Shown here one piece after another: positions 53,226-64,000 of a stretch of 64,000 nucleotides of DNA. The stretch is taken from NCBI GenBank assembly GCA_905250075.1, contig CAJNOP010000023.1:573298-637297 (forward strand), written 5' to 3'. The position numbers and the translations under genes were made by a program. This DNA is from Rotaria sp. Silwood1. Taxonomy: Eukaryota; Rotifera; Eurotatoria; Philodinida; Philodinidae. Each line of letters begins with the position of its first letter. Position 1 is the stretch's first letter. The notes under the pieces are model-generated. The model worked only from the letters and a program-made list of their open reading frames with translations. It was not told where the DNA came from and did no database searches.

Positions 53226-56200
53226 TTAACCAAGACATAGATCACATTTTGCTTTTAAATCTTCTATTGTTTGTATAACTCCAATAGTACGTTTTTCATC
53301 TTCACTTATTGATATTGTTGATGTTGATGTCATTTGATCAAGTAAAATTTGTGCTTCAATTATTGTTCGACGAGCATCATCAAATTTTCGACAATTAAAT
53401 AATGTTTGTGCATATTTACGTAGAACATCAACAAGAAGTATTGTTGTTGATGAACATGATGTTGATAAATTCATTTTTAATATTGATATACATTTATTTA
53501 AATACATACATGTATATTCAAATTGATTACGATCATTATAGATTGAAGCAACTAGAAAAATAATCAATTTGTTTTTTTTATTAACTTATAATTTTTTCTT
53601 ACCATATTCATAAAGATTTACAGTATCTAAATTAATTTCACGTAATATTTGTTCATAAAGTCTTATGGAATCATGAAGTAATTTTAAACTTTGTTCCCAT
53701 GATGAATGATTTTGTGTATATGATGAAAGACCTTGTGAAAATATACGTTTTGCTTCAAGTAATTTATCAGATGTTGTTAAATAAAATCGTGTTAAATCAT
53801 TTGTTTGTTGACTATCATGAACAATTAATGATTGTGATTGAGATTGATCAGTTAAATTATTCATTGTTGTTGTTGTTGTTGTTGTTTTAGGATTATGTAA
53901 TTTACGTGTTGTAGATGTCTTCGTTTTGCGACATGAAAACAAAAAAGAAAAATACACAAATAAATAATATTAGAAAAAAAGAATTTGTTGAAAGTTAATT
54001 TATTAGTTCAAACTTAATTTTAGTATTGAAATTCAATGAATGCAACGTGTTTAAAAAATACAAATAATGTTATTTGATCTTTTTATTTTCACAATTGACT
54101 TCATCAGAAAAAAAAAACAACGACATAAAATGAAGAGGTTTGAGGTGTAATGAAAATTAAGTATTTCAAAAAATGTTAAAATTTAATGAGTACATCATTA
54201 GTATGAAAAGACAAATAAGATTATCACAAAAACGCAGTGTTCAACTCAAACTTCAGTTAGTCTTCTAGGCAACGAAGTATTTGAAATTTAAATCAATCGA
54301 AACTTTACAAAGTTCATTAAGCTTCATAATACTTCGTTAAACCTGTTAGGTCTTGAAAATATATATTCAATTAGATTTACGGACAATTCTATGATGTTTA
54401 ATAAAGAACTAAAAAGTTCTATTTCTCAAAGTATGTAAGTTTAATAGAACATAACAAGTAGTATCCATGCCAGAATTAACGAGTGGTGAATGAAAATTCA
54501 ATAGTTCGATAACTTGAATAGTGAGTGACCTACAGTTTTCAGCGATCGATCGATAGAGAAGAACTCTAGATAGCTTTTTGTTTGATACTATATAAGATAA
54601 AATGATTTATAAACCCATCATCTTCGCAAAATATGCAAAAAAAAATTCATGGAAACCGCGTTGGAGACTGAGCGTTGTTTCGAACTTGATGACCAAAAAA
54701 ACCATAAAACACTCACACCCCGCTGGCGCTAAGTGAAATTTTCTTTGAATTGGGAGGCCATCTCCTCGATCCCATTGTCGCTCGGAACACGCTGTCTGTT
54801 GGACATCAATCTTAGTGTTACGCGATGATATTATAGTATTGACTCAATGGGAAGGGAATAGAACATTATTATAGATTGTCCCAGAATGAATTTTAAATAC
54901 CTCTAATTTGTAAAATATATGCGTGTCATATCAGAATTAGCATTAGCATTTGTTAATGCAACTATACAGAGAATATCGACGACTAGATTGCAGGCACTAA
55001 ATTTAGAAGTTCTTAAAACCGAACAAATTAGTTCTGTTTTAGGATATGCCATTTTCGAGTATAAAAAGTCTTTGTTCTATTTTGGAAATAGTATTTCTAA
55101 GTATAGTAAATCTTTGTTCTGTTATCGGAAAGTTTCTATTATTCTAATGCAAATAATATCAAAGCATTAAGGTTAATTTCAATACTAATGCTAATCGACT
55201 ATGATTATTATTCCAAATGAAATATCTTTTATATTTAAGCGACATATCGAAAACAAGGACTACAAGTATTGTATTCATAGGGTACTGTTTATGGAATATG
55301 TGACAAAATTTCTTTTGTTTTCTTTTTTGAAAAAGAAAATGGAAGTATTCAAGATCGAAATTCTGATTTGTATCTTCATCTTGGTTTCCATTTATGATAT
55401 TCAAAGTAGATTCTAAAATAAAAACGTGATTATTTTATCTAATTATATCAACTATTGTTTATTTTTATTGAAAAATTTATAAATTATAAAAAGTAAACTT
55501 CTCATATATATATATTCAATATTCCAAAAAGTTGAAATTAATTCTCACCATTTGTTAATGTTTCAACTTGAGGTTTTTGAATTTCACTACATCCTTCACA
55601 TTGACACTTAAACTTTAAGAAAAAATTATATAAATGAACAAAAACAATAAAACAAATATCTTTAACTTACAAAATACTGTTCTAATAGAACATTTTGCCT
55701 TTGTTCAGTTGATGGCATAAGAGATTTTTGTGGACCATAACAATTTAAAATTTCTTCACCTTGTCGTATTGTTTTCGCTGTATATACACGTAAATATCCT
55801 TGATCAAATACACAACGAATATTTGGAACACATGAATGATTCATTAATGCACAAGTTGGAAATATAGCTGAAGCAAAACGTTTTGTTATTTCATCATGAT
55901 CATCATCATTATCAAATATAATATCATTATTTTGATTTGTTTTTGTTATTGATATTGTTTGTGCATTACATATCATTTGTTGTATATGTTTAAGTAATAT
56001 TGATGCAAGTAAAATTTGTTCCGTATCACGTTTTTTTACTTGATTACAACGTAAAAAATTTGTTGATTTTATTATTTCTGATAGAAGATATGCTGTTAAT
56101 GAATAATGAAATATATCATCGATTGACATTTGTTCTGTATGTGTTATTAATTTTTGTATTGATGAATAATCTGATTTATATATATTAGTAGTAGTAGAAG

Positions 56201-58465
56201 TAATATTATTATTATTATTATTATTATTGTTATTGTTTTGTTCTTCATTATCATTAGGAATTGTTGTTTGAGTTATTGTTGTCCATAATGTTTCATGATC
56301 AGTTATTGTTAATGTACGATAAGCTTAAATAATTGAATATTAATTAATAAGAAAAGAAAAATAATATCTTACCGAGAAAGGCTATGCCTAATGTTTTTAG
56401 TATATGAATATGTTTACATTCATATTGATGATAACTAGCAAGTGCACGTTGTTGACAATGTTCACTACAGAATAGAACGTGTGAACATTGAGAACAGACA
56501 TATGGTATAACGATAGCCGTTAAACTAAAAATATGAAATTCATAAGAAAGAAAAATAATAGATGATTATTTAAAGCTTCAAACAAAAAAAAAAACGACAC
56601 AATTTTTTGTTACATGAAATAGAATTTTTTCTACTAAAAGACTTCTTTGATTTTGATGTAGTTCTTTGAAGAAAAATATTATTACTGAAAGTTTATAAAA
56701 TAAAATCTATGTTTTGAATTTAGAGTAGACTGAACAAACTTTATAAGAACTCTACCGAAAAGTTAAGATTAGGGAGAATAGGTCATTTAGATAAAATACA
56801 GTTCGTACATCTTATATACCAGTTTACAGTTTGTACTGTATCAAACTGGTAGGGATCAGAAAATAGTATTAAAAGAAGTGCAATTATACAAAACCCATCA
56901 ACATTTGTTTGTATTTCATTTGCTGAAAATGAAGAAAACTTTTTAGGTAGCTTTTAGTTTATTTAATGTGAGTTTCTCGTACATTTGTAACAAAGAAGTA
57001 CTATTTCGAGTTACGGAAAATGTAGAGTCAACCATATAGTAATAAAAAATTGAATAGTTCTTCAAGCACATTTTCTAAGTTTGCCTCACTACGAAAATTT
57101 TACTATTTATGACTGAAGGTGGTATGAACTTTACGAAACTTAAAATTGCGAACTAATCAACTTAGTTTCATCTAAATGTGCAGAAAAATATACAAGTCTC
57201 GCTCAAAAAATGAACGGTTTAGGGTATAGTTAGATGAAACCAAGTTGAATATTTCGTAATTTTTTCGTAGATAAAAACTCGCACCATTTTCAGCAATATT
57301 TCTGTCTTAGTATACGTTTTGAAATAAGTATTGATATGAATCAATGTTCTGAATATCATGATTATAAAAATTCACTAACCAATGATCACAGTATGTATAA
57401 GCAAATTTAGGTAATAACAAACAAGCATATGGACGTTCATTAAGTATCAATGCATCCGATGGAATATCTTGATTAGCAATTATATGTCGACCTTTATCTT
57501 TTGAATAAGCAAGACGTAATGTTGAACTAGCACAAGGTATATATTTATTAGGTCCATTTAATAATAATTTTGATTCATCAATAAGAATCGTACTACGAGG
57601 TGGTGATGGAGGTGATGGTGGACAAAATTCATCAGTCGTTTTTTCTTCAGTTGATTTTAATAAACAACTAGCTATTGTTTCAGTTGGTGTTGATGAATTT
57701 TGAATAAGATCATCAAGATTTTTATATGATGTAATTTTTTGCTGTTGTTGTTCTTTTTCTTCTTCTTTTCGTTTATTTAATATTGCTATTTGTCGACTTA
57801 ATTGATCCATTTCTTTACAAAATGAATCAATTTTTTTTCTATCAAGACCAGCAGTTTTTTTAATCAGATCACGACATATTTTAAGTTCATATGCACTACG
57901 TTCAGGATCATTTAATTTATGATAACATGCTGCTCGACGAAATACTAATCTAAGGATAAATACAAAACAAAATTAAATTTAATCAAAAGATAACAATAAC
58001 AATATTTATTTAAACTTACTTAAATTTAAGTTCATTTGGATAAAAATCATTAGCTAATTGAATAGCACGTATGGATTCATGATAATGATTTAATTCAAAA
58101 AGAACAGCTGATAAATTTCCATATGATAATGCCATATCTTGACTATTTATTGTTGATAATGCAATACTTGCACGATAACACCATGCTGCACGTGATAAAT
58201 CTTTTTCAACAAAATAATCATTACCTTTTTTACGAAAATTTATTGCTGTTGTTGCATTTTTTGTTAAACATGATGATGATGTTGATGATAAATAACGTTC
58301 AAATGTATTTGATAAAAGATTTGCACGATGATTATGTATAAAACGAATACGATCAAGATCGGATTTTAGATGACTAAATTCTGTATAAAGACCTTTTTGT
58401 ATTGCAAGATCAAGAGTATTTGATGCTGTATCAAGCCAATCCATATCAGAAAATGGGGATTCCAT
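53226..58465 (-). CDS. SMYD4: SMYD4-like SET and MYND domain protein
   Basis: Exons: 58020-58465, 57380-57949, 56373-56524, 55671-56323, 55549-55612, then a poorly defined join, 53603-53918 and 53226-53551. The order is N-terminal TPR-like helices (AINFRKKGNDYF, DMALSYGNLSAVLFEL), the first SET segment (LRLAYSKDKGRHI), the MYND zinc finger split by an intron (YCDHC, then VCSQCSHVLFCSEHCQ and HQYEC), the SET core (LMNHSCVPN, QGEEILNCYGP), the post-SET cysteines (FKCQCEGC) and C-terminal TPR helices. This is the SMYD4 plan; human SMYD4 is about 800 aa. SMYD proteins methylate lysines; SMYD4 has been linked to muscle and heart development and may use HSP90 via the TPRs. A poly-Asn run (from AAT repeats at 56205-56235) sits between MYND and SET. 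Exon 55549-55612 ends in phase 1 while 53918 starts in phase 0, so one exon (55412 downward fits the phase) is unresolved. Confidence 0.9.
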
Positions 58466-59795
58466 TAAAAGTTTTCAAAATATATGAAAATAAATATCTA
58501 AAACAAAAACAAAAAAGATACACGATATGTATAAATATGTTTTCGATCTACAAAGTTTTCAAGATCAAAATTGAACATATCAGAAAAATTCAATTGTATT
58601 TTATATGATGCATTTAATTAAATGTTCAAATCATTTTTAGCATTCATGTTTTGATTAATTTTTAAGGACAATTTTCATTTAGTTATTTTTGAGAACTACT
58701 GAATAGACATGAATAATATATCAGATCAAAACTTATGTTTTTAAAAGTTAAACCCATTTTCATGACTTTTTAAGACTATTTTGTCGTACAATCGACAAAA
58801 GATATCAGTCAACATTACAAAAAAAAATGACTAGTGCAATTCCTGCGGGATTACAAATTGGAAACACGATTTCGCTGCTGCTGCTAATGTAGAGTTCTGT
58901 GAAACATTAGAAATGTCCCGATAATTTTTTGATACATTTACATCCACCCTTGCGACTGTTTCGGAAGACTCTATGCTATATCATAGAGACCTTCTTTTAT
59001 TCTCTCTACTTGGGATACATTTCTTTAACATCGTTTTATTGCATTACTCCCGAAACGCAATAAGGAAGAAGTTAATATGTTATAACGAGACCTCATTCAT
59101 ATATGGTCTGTGACAGAGAAAAGGGACCGAAGTATTACTAAGGTGTCTGTTACGGTCATTGATCAAGGAGATACCGTACCAAGGATGTCTGACACATTTA
59201 TATGTGGAGTCGAAATTTCTCTTGTATACATTTTCATACTCGTTTGAGATCGTATTTCACAAGTTCTCATCAAAAATAATTTTGTCTGCCAAAAAAACCA
59301 ACTATGTATATTCCGTGATAATTTATTAATTGTTTCATATTGATTATGATCTATTCTCTTCTTATTAATTGTTTTCAACCAAAAAAGCATTTTTACGACG
59401 AATCCAACTCGTTCAAAAAAATGTTTTCCATATATTTCAAAAAATTTGTTCCAATAAATAAAATCATCATGTTCAAAACTCAAGACATCTAAAATATTAT
59501 TTTTGTTTATTAGCTATTTCTTTGCAATCATGGTAAAATGTATATATATATTAAAAGGACAAAATCATACATATATAAAAGGATGACTTAGACACGCAGC
59601 AAAAAAAAAAAAACAAATTCTCCACAACAAATGAAAAAAGAAGCGATATGTGATTAGTCGTTATATATTTGACTATCACTACCTGAGAATATAATTCAAA
59701 CTAAATAATAATTACACACGCACACACTGTTTGATTGCATTGCACACACAAACATTAGAATAGATTTTATTAAAAAAAACTGCATAATTGCTCCA
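58466..59795. other. Intergenic, between SMYD4 and dystrophin
   Basis: Holds a diverged repeat related to 61700-61940 and a 106-codon minus-strand frame (59163-59483) with no recognisable motif. A CA-rich tract is at 59713-59750. No supported gene. Confidence 0.5.
58965..59190 (+). repeat. Degenerate repeat related to 61700-61940
   Basis: Both places have a pyrimidine-rich lead-in, a GCATTACTCCCGAAACGCAA / GCACTTAATCATCCCGAAATAC block, then AACGAGACCTCATT / AATGAGATGTTATT and several short units built on GTCTGTxACGGT. Loose similarity by eye only. Confidence 0.4.
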
Positions 59796-62700
59796 TTAAG
59801 ATGCAACTGAAGTATCGATTTGTTGATAATAAGATGGTGAACTACTTGATTGTGGTTCAGTTATAACAGAAACAAGATCACCAACAGCACGATTTATATC
59901 ATCAGCCATATGAAATAGATTATCAATTGTTATTAAATCTAGCAATTAAAATATAAAAGTTTTCTTTTTTTTTCTTATGATAAAATTTCAAAATTACTTG
60001 GTTGTCGTTCAAGATTTCTTTCCATTGAACGTCTTAAACCTAATGTTGAACTATGTAATGGACTTGATATTGTTGTTGAACGATGTTCAGTCATACTAGT
60101 ATTACTTGTATGATGATGTAATGAAGGTGACTAAATATATATATATATATATATACGATAAAAATTTACACACACAAAAAAAATGAAAGATTCTTTTCTT
60201 ACTTCTCGAAATAATAATTGTTTTGATTTTCTTAATTGTTTTTCAAGTTGTTTATTATGTTCTTCAAGTATTTTCATACGTTGTTCTAATTTTGTTTTAT
60301 GATGACGTAATTGTTTAGCTTCACGTAACATTTCACGATCACTTGAATTATAATCATTTATTAATGATAATGAACCTAATTGACTATCACTTTGATGAAA
60401 TTGTTGTTGTCGTTCATTGATAATTATAGATTTTTCCATATGTTGTTGACATAAACGTTCATATTCATTTTGTAATAAACGATTTTCATCTTCAAGATCA
60501 CGTATTATAGCTTCTAATTCATTACGTTGTTCATTATCAAGTGAACGAGATCGTGTTAATATATCATGTGCAGCAACCCGAGGCTAAAACATGAAAATGA
60601 TTATAAATATGAAGATATTACAGCATCAATTTGATATACACATGCTGCATTAATGTTAGACTATTCGGCTGTTCATTTAAATCTGATAAACTGTACTAGA
60701 AATCATTCATAAACTTTTTGAGTTATTTCGTCACTCATTTACGTTATAAATTTCTTTGAATTAGAATAAACATGATTAATAATGAATACTGATATTGTTC
60801 TCATGATTATGCAAAGGACCTGAAGCACTGTTTTCTTTACATAACTGCATGATATTTTGAAGAAACTTATTTAATCAACCTGTTTGAACATACATTGAAC
60901 CTACACGGAGATCTCACTAAGAGTAAAAAAAGAAAAATCTTGAAATGGTTAATGCCTACGGATCTTTGGAGTTGAGTTATTACTGTTCTAGTGAATCTTC
61001 GATCCATTGTTAGGTACTTACTGACAAATCAAATAATAGAATTTTTCTCGACAATCTTGCCGATAGATAGACTTAATGACTCTTGAAATATCTTGAGAAT
61101 TTTTACTCGAAAAAAACGTTCTTTCATCATCGTATTCAATTTTCAACAAGTAGCCACTCGTCACAAAAAATGGTGTTTACTTAACAATTCAATATCTCGA
61201 TAAAAGAACACTCTTTTCAACTGAAACTTTCAAGATATACCAAGAGTCATTAAATTTATCGATGAACAAAATTTCAGGTTGAAGTCTTGGTAAAATAGTC
61301 ATGGATCGACTTTCGGAGTCCACAGACATGAATCCTTTTAAGTCTTCTCTAATCTTATGAAAACTTCCTTCAAATTGACTTGAATTTGTATTACATTTAA
61401 TTTTTCTTTTCGAATTTCTAATTAAAATTTCTATTCATATTCAATGTAAAGAAGCTTCTATATATACATACCGAAGCATGTACAAAAGTGTTCAAATTTC
61501 GACAATGCTGTGCAATTATACCATGTTCATCAGATCTAAAAATGAAAGCAAAATTAAAATATTCTATAGAAAATTCATCTTTTCATACGATTCAATAGTA
61601 GAAGATAACGGTTGTACAATTCCAATGTCAGATCTAAATCGCAAAAAACAAAAAACTATGATCACAATCCGTACAGAATTAAAATATGAAACATGATGCT
61701 GCTAATCGCTGAGAGACTATTCTATTCTATCTATTTTGAAGCGCATTTTCTCATTATCTTTGCACTTAATCATCCCGAAATACAATAACATAAAATAGGT
61801 CATTGACTATAATGAGATGTTATTGATATACGGCCTTTGATTGTCTATTAATATGTTTTGTCACGGTCTATGATTGTATATCAATCGTGTTTGTTATGGT
61901 TTGTGACAATTCAATGGTTATGTCTGTCACGGTCTGTATGTGAGAGTAGTTGTAAATTTCAATTCTATACAATTTAACTCTACTTTTAGATCATGTCTCA
62001 CGAAATAATTTCTGATTTAAACAACACAAAAAAAAAAACTGAGTGATTTTAATTCAAATTATTTACTTGAATGGTGTTGTTAAAACGGGAATTAATACAG
62101 GAGAAGATAATGGTTGAGATGTTGCTGAAATATTATTATCAAAAACATGTGGTAATGGTAAATATCCAAGTTTTGGATGTTTTCGATGTTTAGTCCATAA
62201 TTTATTTTTAAATATACGAAAAAAATCTCGAATATCTTCTGATGATGTTGTCTATAATAAATAAATTTTTATTAAAATAAAAACTATTATTTTTATATAA
62301 CAAACTTCAGTATAATATTCTTGTAAAGGATCATCCATTTTAAAAAATTTTGTTTGTTTACCAGAAAAAAAACAATTTTGACATATGTCACAATTAAAAT
62401 GTTTTAATGAACGATAACGAAAACCAAGTATTGGATATATTTTACAAATACTACATCGAGCTTCATGTTTAGCTGCTTCACTTGCTGCTAAACGATGCAT
62501 AACAGGTAACCAAACAAGTGATTGAGGTTCTAATTTAATCCATTCAAGAAAATCATTCGCTGTTAATACATTAGGATTATGTGCCTAAATATATTTGTAT
62601 TTTAATTATTAATTTAAGTTTTAAAATACAATAATACAAAAATGACTTTCTTACATAATCAAAACAACTTTTTACACTTGGTTCGACACTTGATCCACCA

Positions 62701-64000
62701 AATGCAGCAATTTCACCGAGTTGTTTTGGGATCTATTAGAAGTATATTGAATTAATTAAAGAGAAAACTGTTTAAATTTGCTTATGAATTTTAAATCAAT
62801 TTAGTTTTTTTCAGAAATTGTTTAAATAATACGATAAAAACTTTTTATATTATTATTTAAAGATAATTCGAAAAGTAATTTATTTTTGAATGAGAAAATC
62901 CAAATAATGTCTCTCAAGTTTCGACAATATTTCATAGTGCAATCTCGAATAAATCTTATCAAAAAACATTTCAATCCCTACTATTCTATCTCATTTATAT
63001 CGAAGTGTTAATCAATGTGTAGAAAGAAGAAGTATCGTCAACTTTTATTCATTTGTCCAATTTCTTTAGTTCATTTGAAAAATAAATACATACAACAATT
63101 GCTTGTTGAAATAAAATTGACAAACGTTGTCGATCAACAACATCGCGCACATCATTATCTGTTGATGGACAAGCCACTAATGAAAATACATCTGATAAAA
63201 AATATCAAAAAAAAGAACCATATGTATATATGTATAAGTTTTCTATACAGAACTTACATCGATATTTTTCTTCAATATTTCCTCTACAAAGTAAAGCTAA
63301 TGCCATTTTCATTGCTAATAAACGAATTGATCCAGTTCGATTTCTAAACAATAAATTTTCGATTTAATACATAATCGTTTTCAAGATTATTCGATTAAGT
63401 TTTATAACTCTAATTGCTTGTTTTTCAAGGAGAGAATCTTCGAGAAATCAAATTTCTCAATTCCTAGAAAATTTCTATGTAAATCACTTAGAATGATAGA
63501 AGAAACAATTCTCTATGGAATGAAAGATCTTCTATCAACCTAAATAGAATTGTAGACACTCTGTCCGTGGAAAACCAGCAATTATTATCATCTTTGAAAA
63601 TTCTGATTAGTATTTACAGCATCAGGAAAAAACATATTGTAAATACACATAGATTGAATAATTTTAGGAGTAATTATAAATACAAAATGAATTTTTTTTC
63701 CTTACGTATCATAAATATTTAATAACCAATTGAGTGTTAAATCAACTGTAACTGTTACATTAATTAATTGTGGATATTCATTTGCTGTTTTTTCAAATAT
63801 AGATTGTAAATAATAAAGAATTTCTGTTATATCGACATATTTATCAATATCTCTATTTGGTGAATCAATTGTTTGATGTTCTTCAAAAACACTTATTATA
63901 TCACTAAGTGATGTTAAATCAACTAAAAGAAAAAGAAAATCTATAACTAAAAATATTCAATAAAAAAAAAAAAAAACATACGACAAAGACGTTTTTGTAA
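59796..64000 (-). CDS. DMD: Dystrophin/utrophin C-terminal region (partial)
   Basis: Exons, right to left: 63982 to the right edge, 63706-63922, 63258-63343, 63094-63191, 62655-62732, 62306-62584, 62067-62251, 61472-61535, 60203-60583, 59998-60130, 59796-59938. All phases fit; about 561 codons are present and the gene continues off the window. The first exons are the EF-hand-like region ([19 protein letters not shown]). Next come [37 protein letters not shown] and the ZZ finger (RCSICK ... [19 protein letters not shown]), then [10 protein letters not shown] and [10 protein letters not shown]. The 61472-61535 exon ([14 protein letters not shown]) and the coiled coil ([30 protein letters not shown]) match dystrophin rather than dystrobrevin. 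This region binds dystroglycan (ZZ side), syntrophin and dystrobrevin (coiled coil), linking actin to the membrane complex. Odd: in the ZZ finger the later His positions read FFKMDD. Confidence 0.93.
60950..61350 (+). repeat. Diverged dispersed repeat, copy 2
   Basis: Lies in the dystrophin intron between exons 60203-60583 and 61472-61535. Same block order as copy 1 at 34930-35290, same orientation relative to the window. It begins near GATCTTTGGAGTTGAGTTAT, matching GACCTCTGGAATCGAGTTAT in copy 1. Confidence 0.55.
61700..61945 (+). repeat. Degenerate repeat with GTCTGTCACGGT-like units
   Basis: Second copy of the repeat at 58965-59190, in the dystrophin intron upstream of exon 61472-61535. 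Units such as TTTTGTCACGGTCTATGATTG and TATGTCTGTCACGGTCTGTA recur about every 30-50 bases. Confidence 0.4.

Noticed and set aside
59163..59483. 106-codon minus-strand frame between SMYD4 and dystrophin
   Set aside because: No recognisable motif and no splice partners, and its left part lies next to a degenerate repeat.
1..64000. CRISPR arrays, rRNA or tRNA genes, bacterial-type operons
   Set aside because: No regularly spaced direct repeats with unique spacers, no tRNA cloverleaf or rRNA core sequence noticed by eye. The gene structure is eukaryotic throughout.

Overview
This is a window of nuclear DNA from an animal. It is AT-rich, has many short spliceosomal introns (about 45-90 nt, GT..AG, with pyrimidine-rich acceptors) plus some long ones, and shows no bacterial-type gene layout. 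The gene set is metazoan: dystrophin, a discoidin-domain receptor kinase, HPS1, UBR3, SMYD4, an astacin and Ly6/uPAR proteins. The tandem DTYGxLYNGSF / NDDDGDN secreted domains, poly-Asn tracts and compact introns remind me of bdelloid rotifers. That assignment is inference from memory, not something the sequence proves.

Layout, left to right. (1) 1-7685, minus strand: most of a UBR3-type E3 ubiquitin ligase. Its RING end runs off the left edge and its first exon(s) are not located. A 1.4-kb intron carries a hAT transposase fragment. (2) 7.7-11.1 kb: no recognisable gene, with a 100-N assembly gap at 10304-10403. (3) 11097-24762, plus: a 12-exon gene for a secreted astacin metalloprotease with three PPC-like C-terminal domains and a hydrophobic tail. 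Splice phases close exactly to 749 aa. (4) 25831-27244, plus: a possible small secreted peptide precursor. (5) 27607-28865: a short hAT DNA transposon with a perfect 8-bp target duplication, GC-rich CCCGAC subterminal arrays and the end of a transposase gene. (6) 29200-34396, plus: HPS1, 14 exons, 706 aa. (7) 34551-36254, plus, and 36287-36826, minus: two convergent Ly6/uPAR-fold genes with the same exon plan. (8) 36.8-41.0 kb: AT-rich, no gene seen. (9) 41038-46559, minus: a DDR-like receptor tyrosine kinase, 15 exons, 890 aa, whose DFG motif is NSA, so it is probably a pseudokinase. (10) 46.6-53.2 kb: mostly low-complexity DNA with one weak gene model at 50.2 kb. (11) 53226-58465, minus: SMYD4-like TPR/MYND/SET protein. 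(12) 59796-64000, minus: the C-terminal part of dystrophin (EF-hand-like region, ZZ, coiled coil), continuing off the right edge.

The genes do not form one pathway. They are housekeeping and cell-surface genes set close together. I found no undescribed multi-gene system. The most notable points are the DDR-like receptor with a broken DFG motif, the exon-plus-intron duplications in the astacin gene, the intact-ended hAT element, and a dystrophin ZZ domain that appears to have lost two histidine positions. Exon coordinates below come from reading splice sites and checking phase by hand. They have not been tested against transcripts or databases.
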